A DNA stretch of 64,000 nt from Tritrichomonas foetus (GCA_001839685.1 MLAK01000441.1:1-64000), one strand, 5' to 3'; counted from the stretch's first letter, positions 50,901-61,040 are shown. Notes: generated by a model from the letters alone, not told the origin. Numbers and translations: made by a program.

Positions 50901-52130
50901 AAACTAAGATACACTGTCATGGTTTCAATGAACGCACTTGCGAAACTCGAATCTATTGATTCACTCTTTGCTGATCTTCTTTTAACCAATCTTGAAAGTA
51001 GATATGATGATATCCCCTCTTTACCAACATCAATGTGTTTGGTATTGCTCAGTTATAAACTTAAACAAAGTAATGACAGCTTAGATAATCTACTGGACCG
51101 ATATATTAATGAAATATCCCAATCAATGCCTGAGATTTGCATGCTTTATAATGCCTTAGCCAATACATCATTGAATAATCCTACATTTAGAGAAAAAATA
51201 CCCAAATATGTCGATCATATGCTTGAGATACACCAACCATCATTTGCAATTGGTGCTGCAATAATGCTTGAAAAGACAGCAGCATTTTATCCTGATTCAA
51301 AGCAAGTCAGTAAGCATGTCTCTGAGTTGGTTCATGCTTTCCAGAAAATGAAAATGATTTACCACGTTTCGGAGCGAATTACGCCGCTCTTTATTAGTTT
51401 AATGAGAAATAAGGAGCTGAAGAAGCTTAAATCATATTTCTACCATCATTATGACACATTAATCACACATCCTAATGATGCATCATTTGTTCCACTTTCT
51501 GATCTCTTGTTTGAATTCATTGTCTATTCAGAAGGCAGTTCGAAATTAGCACATGAGCATGACGATCTTTTAGAAATATCACATAATATGATTACATCTC
51601 CCGGAAATGACTTCCTTTTGAAGAAATACGTGAAAATTGTTCAAGCACGTGCAAATCGTGCTTCACAAATGGTTGTGAAGCAATCACTTATTATGGATGA
51701 AGCAAATACATTCATTAAAGACCAAATGGTACGATGTTATAATTATTCTCTGCACACTATTGTACAAGAATGGTGTAATCTTTTAATGAAAGAAAATGGA
51801 TGTACACAAGCTCTTCCGGTTATTTCATTGCACATATTTTTAACCCCATGTCGATTCTATCCAGTCTATCTTGGTGTTGCACTTTTCTACAAGAACTTAA
51901 AGAAGAATAAAAACTTCAAAAAAGAGTTCTTTGAAAAGTTTGATTCAGCTTTCTTAAGTACAGGAAAATTGACATACAAGAAGTGCAAGTGTCATGGATT
52001 GGCTATTGCTTTATTAACAAGACAGGGTCAAACGAGGAATGCTCTTAAGCTTGCCCAATTTGACGAAGACTGTAAAGAAAGTTTAATGTATGTCAAGAGA
52101 GCAATCAGGGAAAATCCAAAATTGTTTTGA
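47961..52130 (+). CDS. Large helical-repeat (HEAT/ARM-like) protein, uncharacterised
   Basis: 1389 residues, family not recognised. Almost the whole protein is amphipathic helix pairs of about 35-45 residues typical of HEAT/ARM solenoids, for example SHSSSSVRLAAYRLTGSLLLKL and SLSSMKVLKSLVTKDNF. An acidic, Gln-rich low-complexity insert (SKTTTDESSTEQAQTKDDEEQPQQE) at about residues 780-812 divides it into two solenoids. No catalytic motif, signal peptide or membrane segment. The C-terminus has a basic stretch (KNLKKNKNFKKEFFEKF) and a short Cys-Lys cluster (YKKCKCHG). It is likely a scaffold. The ATG opens the frame. Confidence 0.8.
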   Translation: MQALIKTLQCAQLETTPSAEVSRLLFKYQSEMNAQFFQSFSDPEKDLIFKEIWKFLLFSASHSSSSVRLAAYRLTGSLLLKLHPYFADQLQSSFSDVSMVATIDIKSSAIIASSFAFISARINLPFLDTFLDSTPVFHHYTISDPIFSQHLSSIISNLGELGYDWFSTLLHSFLNLTRTSSDRYLIKSIYAVIQHDPINLFNDVLQFINQKGNFRQHLALVSFIIGSNETLKSANLDLFNIAKASLEVLEHPENATFTEVDSSLQILSMKSTAYTVSISEEDEKVIMTLSSSSTNESVSIDFNVSAFNTRPTMYLFDLPLKLSQPVKDDSLLTIAAKMKSLAKHINANPDDTPIVLQIFIQYYGKEFNEHVSSVLQGISDCINTLIEYADKKDLIPLLENAIFAPAANWYHSSDILTLINSVPPEMFVPLFGPNSIERVVKLLINFALSQNEQVSLSSMKVLKSLVTKDNFKDITLMISNNIDFYDMNNLTHLLSLLTGILDTFNEEPFEHLQFFVLQILELHDLYASDLSVLNEIFSFLGCFNLKFVSSKELTNALNNAIAIIAASIQCISGFTAWQNEVQSDLLKSALEMVETDILSKNIDVSSENSLNYSEYLNACVAAMKFIYGVPAKYLSKGFVVLFYERLRNIFPLSTAMFVKKYWKFLSESERVNAVAQMEESIRFVQNYKVAAMVCSLYIQVCKLDTQSKLITCLEHLLEISEFVEKDPRCLTGQDQTLFKALNYFNSPTRSDPSPEFEQEILSNCPEIYTHLFNKIREDEEQSKTTTDESSTEQAQTKDDEEQPQQEPETPSYVFTKHPILKNKLEYSHPCIKTQLSYFIYQFSEEELNDLLKYFADNSDVNGIDLTLRYSFNRKVLLDVSGLTLPEKSYPIVIHYLQLIKSPYLQTFLDPLIKGENLPFYIQKSMAASATSKYIHFIKTTDRLTKEQIRNFAQVIPFVDFPASDLIEAAIHCFAISRSINKLRYTVMVSMNALAKLESIDSLFADLLLTNLESRYDDIPSLPTSMCLVLLSYKLKQSNDSLDNLLDRYINEISQSMPEICMLYNALANTSLNNPTFREKIPKYVDHMLEIHQPSFAIGAAIMLEKTAAFYPDSKQVSKHVSELVHAFQKMKMIYHVSERITPLFISLMRNKELKKLKSYFYHHYDTLITHPNDASFVPLSDLLFEFIVYSEGSSKLAHEHDDLLEISHNMITSPGNDFLLKKYVKIVQARANRASQMVVKQSLIMDEANTFIKDQMVRCYNYSLHTIVQEWCNLLMKENGCTQALPVISLHIFLTPCRFYPVYLGVALFYKNLKKNKNFKKEFFEKFDSAFLSTGKLTYKKCKCHGLAIALLTRQGQTRNALKLAQFDEDCKESLMYVKRAIRENPKLF

Positions 52131-52494
52131 TATTTCACAACGTTAATTATTTAAAAAATGTAATTGATTTCCAAAACTTTTTTCTCATTTTTTTCTTCTT
52201 GTTGTTTATCATCTTCTCTATTTTCACATGGATAAAAAAAAATGCGTAACTGTTTTAACGAGAACCAATCTACATCAAGAAACAACGATACTTATAAAAC
52301 CTGGTGTCACCATCTCTGTGGGAGAATGACGAAATGAAAAACTTATATGGAAAAAAAAAAGAAAATGATATGGAAAATAATCAATAAATAGTTTTTTAGA
52401 TATAATAAAGGTATATTTCTAAACATCGAAATATTATCTATGTATTCCACTTATATGTTAATACTCCTCTCTCATCAACTCTTGCTTGAATGAT
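52131..52494. other. Convergent intergenic region
   Basis: 364 bp between convergent genes. About 52240-52345 is less AT-rich than its surroundings and can form small hairpins (GGTGTCACC; CATCTC...GAGAATG). It might be a small RNA gene but no family is recognised. Confidence 0.4.
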
Positions 52495-53520
52495 TTACAT
52501 CATCGATTCTAAGCAAGCTCTAGCAGCTGTTTCATCTTTATCGCAAGCCACAAAAACTTGAATAATAGTCATAGTGTCAAAACCAAGTTTCTCCAAATTA
52601 TGAATCGCTTGTTGTTCAGTGTCATTAAATTGAGCCATTAATTGCTCATATTGGGTACTTCTTCCAAGTCCGGTTAAATCAAAATCATTTGGATTGTATC
52701 CAATGCTTGCTAAAAATGCAGAAGGATCATCACGAATCAAAGAAGCAATTGCCGGATTGTCTTCAGCCATTTGTTGCAAAAATGAACGAAGCCTTTCTGG
52801 ATGACGAATTAATTCATCTCTAAAACGAATGAAATCTTCCATTTGATCTTCTTCTTCATCGTCATCAAAAACTTCTCCATTGTCTTCATCATCACTTAAA
52901 ATAATATGTTGGAAATTATCAGCACCTTCTTCAAACATTGGAACATCACGAACAGAAATCATTTCTGGCATGTCTGGAATATTTCCAGAAAGTAAAAAGT
53001 CTGCCGCACGATCAGCATTTCCCAAAGCTGCTCTAAGCGCATTTTCGCAGTCTCCTTCGGCAAATCCCATTGCGGCCAATTCCTGGACCTTTTGGCGGAA
53101 TCCCGGTGGATCGGCACGGCCGTTACTTCTATCGATTTCGGGCAAAGGAGCAACTGATGGCATTTGAGAGTGAGCGGAAACTGCTGGAGGCTCTGGCTTT
53201 TCTGTTTGGACAACTGGAATTTCAATGCGATTTGGAGATTCCGTAACTGCTTGGTTTTCTTGTTTCACTTCAACTGATTTCTTTGGCTGTTGAGCTGCTG
53301 CTGCTTGGGCATGTAGGACAACGAATCCACTTCCATCAATACCACATGCCTCAAGTGTTTTATCGTCTAAAAGAACTTTAGCTTTGAAAATAAGTTTCAT
53401 CTTCTTTGGATTGAATCCATGCTGTGATGCAAGTGTCTCCTTGATAGACATCACAGTGTCAGTTGGTTGGCATTCAAGTTCATAGAGTTTGTTTGAGATT
53501 GTACGAAAGCTTACAAGCAT
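52495..53520 (-). CDS. RAD23: UV excision repair protein RAD23
   Basis: 341 residues with the full RAD23 order. A ubiquitin-like domain is at 1-73 (MLVSFRTISNKLYEL...GFVVLHA). A linker rich in Ala/Pro/Gln follows. UBA1 is at about 142-185 (VQELAAMGFAEGDCENALRAAL). An acidic patch precedes an XPC-binding/STI1-like domain at about 230-280 (LRSFLQQMAEDNPAIASLIRDDPSAFL). UBA2 ends the protein (AIHNLEKLGFDTMTIIQVFVACDKDETAARACL). RAD23 shuttles ubiquitinated proteins to the proteasome and stabilises the XPC/Rad4 damage sensor. The length is normal. The stop reads TAA-A. Confidence 0.95.
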   Translation of the reverse strand: MLVSFRTISNKLYELECQPTDTVMSIKETLASQHGFNPKKMKLIFKAKVLLDDKTLEACGIDGSGFVVLHAQAAAAQQPKKSVEVKQENQAVTESPNRIEIPVVQTEKPEPPAVSAHSQMPSVAPLPEIDRSNGRADPPGFRQKVQELAAMGFAEGDCENALRAALGNADRAADFLLSGNIPDMPEMISVRDVPMFEEGADNFQHIILSDDEDNGEVFDDDEEEDQMEDFIRFRDELIRHPERLRSFLQQMAEDNPAIASLIRDDPSAFLASIGYNPNDFDLTGLGRSTQYEQLMAQFNDTEQQAIHNLEKLGFDTMTIIQVFVACDKDETAARACLESMM

Positions 53521-53845
53521 TTCTCAAGAATAAAAATGCTTCTTCAAACGTACAGAAAAAACTTTCAATTTTGAATACGTTAATATATGGAAAAAGTTTC
53601 CAATATATTATCTCAATCTTATCTTACGTTAAAGAGATGCATAAACCACTCAATTATCATATAAAACATTTAAAAAGTTTAGTGACTATTTGAACTTTTG
53701 TGAATGAAGTGACCGTTTATTGTAAATCACTGAATGAATACAATTTTCATTGGTTAGATTACGTTTAAAAATGACATTTTTTCTGAGAGTGAGAGAAGGG
53801 GTAAAATAGAACTTTCGGCGACCGTTTATTTGAACATCAAATGTT
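53521..53845. promoter_or_regulatory. Divergent promoter region with repeated GACCGTTTATT
   Basis: 325 bp between RAD23 (-) and the BEACH gene (+). GACCGTTTATT occurs twice, at 53711-53721 and 53820-53830, 109 bp apart. The second copy is about 16 bases before the BEACH ATG. Its reverse complement contains AAACGG, a Myb-like core. Confidence 0.55.
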
Positions 53846-56800
53846 ATGAATGATGGTGAAAAACTGGCTTTTTTAAATGAAATCGAAAAATCACCACCAC
53901 TTCGAGAATTTTTTGCGCAGTTTCAATCAGGCGAGTTATTTTCAGATGACTTGGATATATTGCATCAATGCTTCGAAAAAATGCGACATTTCCCAAAAGA
54001 ATTTATCGAATACAATTCTAAATTTGACGTCAGCTTACTGACAAAGTATTTAAGTATTGTACTTCCCCCATCTATAACAGACCTCCTAGTTTCGGATTTA
54101 TTCTATTTTTTAGATAAAATACCCAGCCGCGATCTAAACTTCATAATTCCAGCCATCACATCGCATTTTTCTCTTGTTCAGAAATCGCTAGCGGTTTACA
54201 ATTTTCCAGACTGTTCGGCAACTTTCATATTTTTATCATCACTTTTCGATAGTGATGATTTTTTCGATATATCATTTCAAAGAATTTACTCCTCATATTC
54301 GCTCGTTCCAATTGCCTGCAAACCGTTTATCAATTCGGCCTTGAGACAATCTATCCAAAACGGACCAGCAAGGGACCATTTCCCTGGCATTTTTGATATT
54401 GCTTTGAACAATTATTCAAAACAAAAAATAACAACACTTTTAAAAAAGCATTATTCAATCTTAGAAATTATATTGAATGCCATCATTGATGGTTTTCCAA
54501 CTTCTTGTGAAAAAGTTTCAAAAGAATCTTTAAATAAAATTATTGAAAATCTTCTTGAAATTCAAAGATTACCTTTCCAAGTCCTAAAATTCTTTAAATT
54601 GATTGAAGCATATCCAATTTTGTCACAACCGCAACTTTTTCACTTTATTTCTGAATGTCCTGATATTTTATTCGATTATATAAAAAGTTCACCTCCTGAA
54701 TCGATCAATGAAATGTGGAAAACAATCATGGCTCATGTTCACCAAATTCCAATGCTTTTTCCACACCATGATGTTTTGCTATCAATTTACAAAAACTTCT
54801 TTTTGCTAACAATTCAGGACTCAGCATATATAAATTTGATTTCTCAGCCAAATATTGAATGGTTTCAGCAATTTATTAACAGTATGACTGGAGATCCACG
54901 TGATATTGCATTGTTCGGTATTTATTTGCTATTTCTTCGATGTTTTGACGTAATTTCAATGCGAGCTTTAAATGATGCAAATCTCTATGCAGCAATTGAA
55001 ACAGCTATGGAAAAAACCAATGATAAAATTGCTTTTGCAGATGTAATTTTCTTTTCGTTCGATTTATCAAGGAAATGTCCGTTTGAATCGCTCACAAATT
55101 TCGATGAAATCACTGAAATCTCTTTTCCACCGCCATCACCAGCTTTCATTTTCAGAATTGTGCCAATTTTGATAAATGCAATAATGAAAGTTTCAACAGA
55201 CGCAATTACAAAAAGTAATCATCCAAATAACCAAGGAATATTATCAACAAGCTCTATTTCAAGTCCTACAGTGAGTCCAAGAAGTTCAAAAAGCTTTTCT
55301 TGTTTGTCAAGCAGTGAAGATGATTTTCTGAGTATCAATGAAGAATTGGTAATTAGTTCATTTGTGAAATATATTATTGAGAATTTATTGCCGATGTATG
55401 AAAATGATGAACTTGTTGTATTTTTATATTCAATTTCCACTGCACAAAATTTAATGCCATTTTTAGATTTTGCTCTTTCTGATGAAAAATGTTTTGTCTT
55501 TTTAGCTCGAGCACTTGGTTTGTCTTGTCCTTTTTTAGTTTTCCAAAAATTCTTCAAGAAAATATCTTCTGATTTACCAAAAACAATCAATTTTTTATCA
55601 AATTTAGTTGAGTATTCACAAATTGTAACCGATTATATTTATGTAACGAATGAAATTCCAATGAATTTATCAACATCATCAACTACAATCGCATTATGGG
55701 TTCGTCCACATGCAAAATCTACTCTGTTATCTTTAGTTTCAAATAAATGTGAGTTTTCTGTTATTATATCAAAAACAACAATTAATGTTCCGCATCATCA
55801 AGAAATTCAATTACCTCCAAAAATTGGCGGTTGGTTAATGATTTGTTTTACATTTTTATCATCAAACACTTTACTTGTTTCAGTTAATTTAACAACGATA
55901 AAAATTGTATTTCCAAATGATGCTTTTCCATGTCCAGGCTTCAAAATTGGTGGCCCTAATTCATTTTTTGATTTACAAAGCGTGAGAGTTTTTAGGAATT
56001 TCTTAAATGATGATGATTTATTATATTTGTTTTCTCTCGGTCCAAATTATAATGAATTAATTTGTACAGATTTTAATGCATTTTCTAGTTATAAACTTCA
56101 TACTTTTGTGACTGAAAAAGGATTTATTTCACAACCATACCTGCCATTCATTAAACAATTTTCAAAACAAAAGAAATTTGAAAGTAATCTTTTTAATATG
56201 CTTGAATATGTTTTTGCACCGCCCTTTAAAAATATTAGACATATTTCTAAAATTAACACATCAAGAGAAAGTATGAATATTTCCTTAGATCGAAGAAGAT
56301 CACTTTCATTCATGAATTCTTTACATTGTCATGGCGGTTTATATATCATTATTCATTTTATTGGGGAGGTAATAATGAAATATCCTTCACTTAATCATCA
56401 ACTTTTTATATTCCTGTCTAAATTTCTGAATAATTATCCTTCATTTAACGTTTTCTTAGAAGAAAAGCACGCATATGCATTAATTGGTCATTTAATGTGG
56501 AGCGGAAACACACCTGCTTGTGACACCTTTAATTTAGCTTTAAAGAAGCAAGGGAAGTATTATTATTTGACTAATCCTGGAATTATTAAACATTGGCTTT
56601 TTGAAGCTCAGCTTTATTACTCAGAAATGGATGATGTGATTGAAAAATTAATGCTTTCACTTGAAATTCCAAGGAATTTTTCTTTGTTAACAGAAGCAAA
56701 TACATTTGAAAAAATTGTAAATTTACTTTGTGGAACTTGTTCACATACTGAATCATTCTTTAATAAATTAGCTGAATTTGCAGTGAAATTAACAACTGCA

Positions 56801-59800
56801 GAAACTGCAGAAGAAAATGCTAAATTGGTTTTTGATCGATTAATTTTATGTCATTTTGTATTTTCTCTAAAAGAAGAACTAAAAAATTCAGAAAATGAGA
56901 CTAATTCGCAAGAAAATCCTTCACAAGAAAGTAATAAGCAGTCTTATCGTTCAAAATTGCATATGATTTCTCTAAATCATACCGAAATCAAACCGATTAA
57001 TACAGTTTATTTAATTAGAATTCTACTAATGATTTTAAATGAATACAAAGAAGTCAATGTTGAACTTGAACTCTTTTTAAGTGCTATTATTACTTCTGTT
57101 CCAATTGTTCAAGCTGAAATCGTCGGAATTTTGCTTAAACATATGAAATTTGAATATCTTCACCTCCTTTCATTCGTCTTAAAACAGCTTCCATATATTG
57201 AAGAATTAACAAAACCTATTTTTAATCATTTGGAAAATGGAAATTCTTTATCTTTTGTTAGAATGACAACCAGTATGCCATATTTAATTTTGCATGAAGA
57301 ATGTAAAGAATTTTTAGTTAAACTTTGTTCACATGCGAAAATCGACACTTCTTTATCACCTGATGAAGCAAGTATTGCATTCAATCAAGTTACAGAAAGT
57401 ATCGCAATCATTGAACAATCTACTGACTATTCTGATTTCGATGATAATTCAAACAAAAATTGTTCTAGAACCTCAAATGATAGCCATAACACTGATCATA
57501 ATGCTAACAATCGAAATAATAATAGTAGTAGTCAAGATGTCGCTTTGGATTCGCAGAAATACGTAGAAAATGTTGTAATAAGGAAATTTATTTCATTTAT
57601 GATTTATCAAGCAATTTCGCTTGGAAAAATTGATTTAGTTTCTTTGTTTTATTATGCTATTTATACAATTCCTAATGTACCAACAAGTCGTTTAGTATCT
57701 ATCATAGTATTCTTTATGGATAAATCGATTCGACTTGTTCTGGAACATCCAATCCCAAATCTAAATTTTGATAAAGTCATTGAAAGTTCAACAGGATTTG
57801 TTTCTTTTTTAGTTCACAAAGTTCGACTAACTCCTGGTGCATTAAATGACAAATTAATGAATTTATTAGAGAACTATTCGGAATCGATTATTTCATTAAC
57901 AAAACAGGCGAATTCTTCAGATGCTACTTCATATTTAATTGTTTATTTGATTGCTTTGTTTCATATTGAATTACAACCTTCATTTATCCGGAAAATATCG
58001 AATTCAATCACAGATGTTCCTAAAATCCAAAAACAAAAGCGTTATCAAGAAATGATTGATAGAATGGAAGGATCTTCAGATATTGCCCCTGTTAGATTTT
58101 CTGCTCCTTATCCTGCAGCAATTGAGCAAATTGAGAAAAATTGGAAAAGTTATTCAGAAGTTGATCGAATTGGTTTATTTTCATTAAGTTGCCGCTCGAT
58201 TCATCATCAAACTGTTGTTTCTAATCTTTTCCAAATGAATGATCCTGATAGTGATTATGTAATTGACTTATGGCATGATATCTTTCATGCTTTACAATTT
58301 CCAGGCTCATTTATTTATTCGCAATGTCCAACTAAATGGATGGTTTCAGATCGATCTTTTAATTATCAACAAAGAAGGGTTCTTTTACCAATAAATCCAT
58401 CAATTGATAAACTTTATGATAATTTTTGGGAAACTAAATATGGAACTAAAGCCCCAATAGTTCGTCTAAAACTACATGAAGTTTTACAATACACACCAAT
58501 TTCATTACATAACGCCAAAGATGTTTTATTTTCATCACATGCAATAAGATTATATGGAATGGCAAATTATGATGGTGTTTTCATTGTCACTAAAAAGAAA
58601 ATCCGGTTTTATCAACGGCAAAAAGACTCGTCTGAATTTTGTGAAGATTTTGTTACAATTCAGATTTCGAAAATTGAATATATAAAATTAAAGACGTTTC
58701 GACATCAACAAACAGGAGTTGAAATAATTTGTGCTGATCGAACTTGTTATATATTTTCTTTTGATACTGTAAATCTTCGTGATTTATTCATTGAAAGAGT
58801 TACTTTATTAAATGCTCAAATTGTAAAATCAATAAATATGAAAGAAGTTGAAATCATGACTAAGAAATGGGTTGATGGTACTATTTCTAATTTCGATTAT
58901 CTCCTTTATTTGAACTCACAAGGTGGAAGATCATGGAATGATTTCACACAATATCCCATCTTTCCATGGGTTATTAAAAAGTATAATATGAATAATTTGG
59001 ATTTAAATGATAATTCAAGCTTCAGAGATATGACATTACCTATCTTTGCGCAGTCAACTGAACAACAAGAACAATGTATGGCATATTTCCGTACAACTTC
59101 GGCACTTTCAGGTGATGGGCATTGCACACCAAATTACTTTTCGAATGTTGGAAGTACGTTATATTTCTTAGTGAGGCTTGAACCATTCACTGATGAAGAA
59201 ATTGGCTTCCAAGGTGGTACATTTGATGCTGCTGATCGAACATTCCAATCGTTCGAAATATCTTATGCTTTAATGATTGCTCCAGGTAACAAAAATGCAC
59301 TTGAACTTGTTCCAGAGTTTTATTTTAATCCTGAAGCGCTTAAAAATGTTAACAACATCAAATTTCCTAATTCTATCTTGAGTAAAAGAGTTGTTGATGA
59401 TATTGCTTTGCCACCATGGGCAAAATTTCATCGAGATTTAGTTCATAAATTCAGAATGGCACTGGAATCGCCTTATATTTCACAAAGTTTGAATGAATGG
59501 ATTGATCTTGTTTGGGGATTTCGAAGACGCGGTGATGCTGCACTTGAAAGGTTTAATGCTTTTCAAAATACTGTGTTTGAATTTAATATGAATGATGTTA
59601 TTGACGATCGAGTTCTATTTAAAGCAATGCGTGACCAAATTCATAATTGTGGACAAGCAGCACACGCTATTTTCAAGGCACCTCATCCAAAACGAAACCC
59701 GGTTTTGAATAATATTGATATAAGAGGTCAATTAATATACCAAACAACTAAAAAAACCACTATGCAAAAGAAAGGATTGAAATTTACTATTAATCCTGAC

Positions 59801-60523
59801 GGTTGGACTAAATTAGATAATGATAAAACAAGCATTAACTCAATTAGAGTAAGTCAAGGTTCTTTGGATTTGATGCAATCATCAAATATAATTAAAACAT
59901 TGACTTTTTCGGACGAAATTGCAATCACTTGTTTTGATGTAATGAAATCCATTATCATTACAGGTCACGTAATGCCAGTTATAAATATTTGGAAATTACG
60001 TGAAGAAGTAACAATGATTCATTCATTGAGAGGTCACATGTCAAGAATTTCCGTTGCTACTTTTTTTTCTGAAAATTGGTCAATTATTGCAGCTGGACAT
60101 GATGATGGCTGCGTTTCTTTATTTTCAATGAATCCAATGCGATTTTTGAGATTATTGAAAACTGAAATTAACACAAAAGTAACTATGATTAAAATAAATG
60201 ATATTTCTGGTGATTTACTCGTCGCACAACATCGAAGCTTAACACTTTGGTCAGTGAATGGTGAACGAGTAAATACAATTTCGATTGAAAGTGAACCTTG
60301 TGATGCTGTTTTTACGAATTTCACTGATGGAATGAAAACCAACTTCATTTTCTTGCTGTGTGAAAATGGAGTGGTGATGACATTAAATTCTTATGATTTG
60401 GATATTGTTTGTGTAACAAAAGTGAGAGAAACAAGAGAAAAGCCAATCTCACTTTGCTTCAAAACAGATATTTTATATGTACAACACAGTGATTCGGCTG
60501 TGACATGTTGGAAAAATATATAA
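53846..60523 (+). CDS. BEACH domain protein (PH-BEACH, WD40)
   Basis: 2225 residues. A helical N-terminal region runs to about 600. A concanavalin-like domain lies at about 609-715 (STTIALWVRPHAK...GGWLMICFTF...GFKIGG). More helical repeats follow, with an Asn/Ser-rich insert near 1200-1230. A PH-BEACH domain is at about 1537-1662. The BEACH domain is complete at about 1675-1950: ISNFDYLLYLNSQGGRSWNDFTQYPIFPW, RLEPFTDEEIGFQGGTFDAADRTF, LELVPEFYF, and LPPWAK. The C-terminus (about 2025-2220) has WD40 blades (IIAAGHDDGCVSLF). BEACH proteins scaffold lysosome-related traffic, secretion and autophagy. The large size and full domain order make it an ordinary member, unlike its relative at 10-17 kb. 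The stop reads TAA-A. Confidence 0.93.
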   Translation: MNDGEKLAFLNEIEKSPPLREFFAQFQSGELFSDDLDILHQCFEKMRHFPKEFIEYNSKFDVSLLTKYLSIVLPPSITDLLVSDLFYFLDKIPSRDLNFIIPAITSHFSLVQKSLAVYNFPDCSATFIFLSSLFDSDDFFDISFQRIYSSYSLVPIACKPFINSALRQSIQNGPARDHFPGIFDIALNNYSKQKITTLLKKHYSILEIILNAIIDGFPTSCEKVSKESLNKIIENLLEIQRLPFQVLKFFKLIEAYPILSQPQLFHFISECPDILFDYIKSSPPESINEMWKTIMAHVHQIPMLFPHHDVLLSIYKNFFLLTIQDSAYINLISQPNIEWFQQFINSMTGDPRDIALFGIYLLFLRCFDVISMRALNDANLYAAIETAMEKTNDKIAFADVIFFSFDLSRKCPFESLTNFDEITEISFPPPSPAFIFRIVPILINAIMKVSTDAITKSNHPNNQGILSTSSISSPTVSPRSSKSFSCLSSSEDDFLSINEELVISSFVKYIIENLLPMYENDELVVFLYSISTAQNLMPFLDFALSDEKCFVFLARALGLSCPFLVFQKFFKKISSDLPKTINFLSNLVEYSQIVTDYIYVTNEIPMNLSTSSTTIALWVRPHAKSTLLSLVSNKCEFSVIISKTTINVPHHQEIQLPPKIGGWLMICFTFLSSNTLLVSVNLTTIKIVFPNDAFPCPGFKIGGPNSFFDLQSVRVFRNFLNDDDLLYLFSLGPNYNELICTDFNAFSSYKLHTFVTEKGFISQPYLPFIKQFSKQKKFESNLFNMLEYVFAPPFKNIRHISKINTSRESMNISLDRRRSLSFMNSLHCHGGLYIIIHFIGEVIMKYPSLNHQLFIFLSKFLNNYPSFNVFLEEKHAYALIGHLMWSGNTPACDTFNLALKKQGKYYYLTNPGIIKHWLFEAQLYYSEMDDVIEKLMLSLEIPRNFSLLTEANTFEKIVNLLCGTCSHTESFFNKLAEFAVKLTTAETAEENAKLVFDRLILCHFVFSLKEELKNSENETNSQENPSQESNKQSYRSKLHMISLNHTEIKPINTVYLIRILLMILNEYKEVNVELELFLSAIITSVPIVQAEIVGILLKHMKFEYLHLLSFVLKQLPYIEELTKPIFNHLENGNSLSFVRMTTSMPYLILHEECKEFLVKLCSHAKIDTSLSPDEASIAFNQVTESIAIIEQSTDYSDFDDNSNKNCSRTSNDSHNTDHNANNRNNNSSSQDVALDSQKYVENVVIRKFISFMIYQAISLGKIDLVSLFYYAIYTIPNVPTSRLVSIIVFFMDKSIRLVLEHPIPNLNFDKVIESSTGFVSFLVHKVRLTPGALNDKLMNLLENYSESIISLTKQANSSDATSYLIVYLIALFHIELQPSFIRKISNSITDVPKIQKQKRYQEMIDRMEGSSDIAPVRFSAPYPAAIEQIEKNWKSYSEVDRIGLFSLSCRSIHHQTVVSNLFQMNDPDSDYVIDLWHDIFHALQFPGSFIYSQCPTKWMVSDRSFNYQQRRVLLPINPSIDKLYDNFWETKYGTKAPIVRLKLHEVLQYTPISLHNAKDVLFSSHAIRLYGMANYDGVFIVTKKKIRFYQRQKDSSEFCEDFVTIQISKIEYIKLKTFRHQQTGVEIICADRTCYIFSFDTVNLRDLFIERVTLLNAQIVKSINMKEVEIMTKKWVDGTISNFDYLLYLNSQGGRSWNDFTQYPIFPWVIKKYNMNNLDLNDNSSFRDMTLPIFAQSTEQQEQCMAYFRTTSALSGDGHCTPNYFSNVGSTLYFLVRLEPFTDEEIGFQGGTFDAADRTFQSFEISYALMIAPGNKNALELVPEFYFNPEALKNVNNIKFPNSILSKRVVDDIALPPWAKFHRDLVHKFRMALESPYISQSLNEWIDLVWGFRRRGDAALERFNAFQNTVFEFNMNDVIDDRVLFKAMRDQIHNCGQAAHAIFKAPHPKRNPVLNNIDIRGQLIYQTTKKTTMQKKGLKFTINPDGWTKLDNDKTSINSIRVSQGSLDLMQSSNIIKTLTFSDEIAITCFDVMKSIIITGHVMPVINIWKLREEVTMIHSLRGHMSRISVATFFSENWSIIAAGHDDGCVSLFSMNPMRFLRLLKTEINTKVTMIKINDISGDLLVAQHRSLTLWSVNGERVNTISIESEPCDAVFTNFTDGMKTNFIFLLCENGVVMTLNSYDLDIVCVTKVRETREKPISLCFKTDILYVQHSDSAVTCWKNI

Positions 60524-61040
60524 ATTGTTTATTATGTTTGTTATAATTTCTAAACTTTTATTTTGATTATTAATTTTTATCAATTTTGCTGAGATTCTCT
60601 TGGAGATAATTAACTGAGAGTATCATTATTTGAATCATGATAACTCTAGCATGGTCTTTAAACAATTTATTCATAAAAATCGCTATCATCTTCAACACAT
60701 TTGATAACAATCAGAAATCATTTATTCATTAAAAATTAAGATGATATATTAGAAAGATCAACTTCCAGGAAACCACCTGTCCTCTCTCTCAATATAGGGG
60801 ATGATGAATACAATGATTTTGAATTACTCTAATTAAATGAAAATTGGCTATTTATAAATATTGATGTCATCGAATGATCCAGATTTCCTTGAAAGAAATC
60901 ATCAAAATGCTTGATGTGTTTAAACGGTCACCTAATCATCATAAATGGAAAAAGATATCAAACAGACAAATAAAATCGATAATTCAGCGACGAAATTTCT
61001 TCCTTTTCGCGAAAGAACCACATATTGAGGTGATTCTTCA
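60524..61040. other. Intergenic, no gene seen
   Basis: 517 bp between plus-strand genes. It contains AAACGGTC at 60922-60929 (reverse complement of the GACCGTTT word before the BEACH gene) and TTTCGCGAAA at 61005-61014, 27 bases before the next ATG. Confidence 0.5.
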
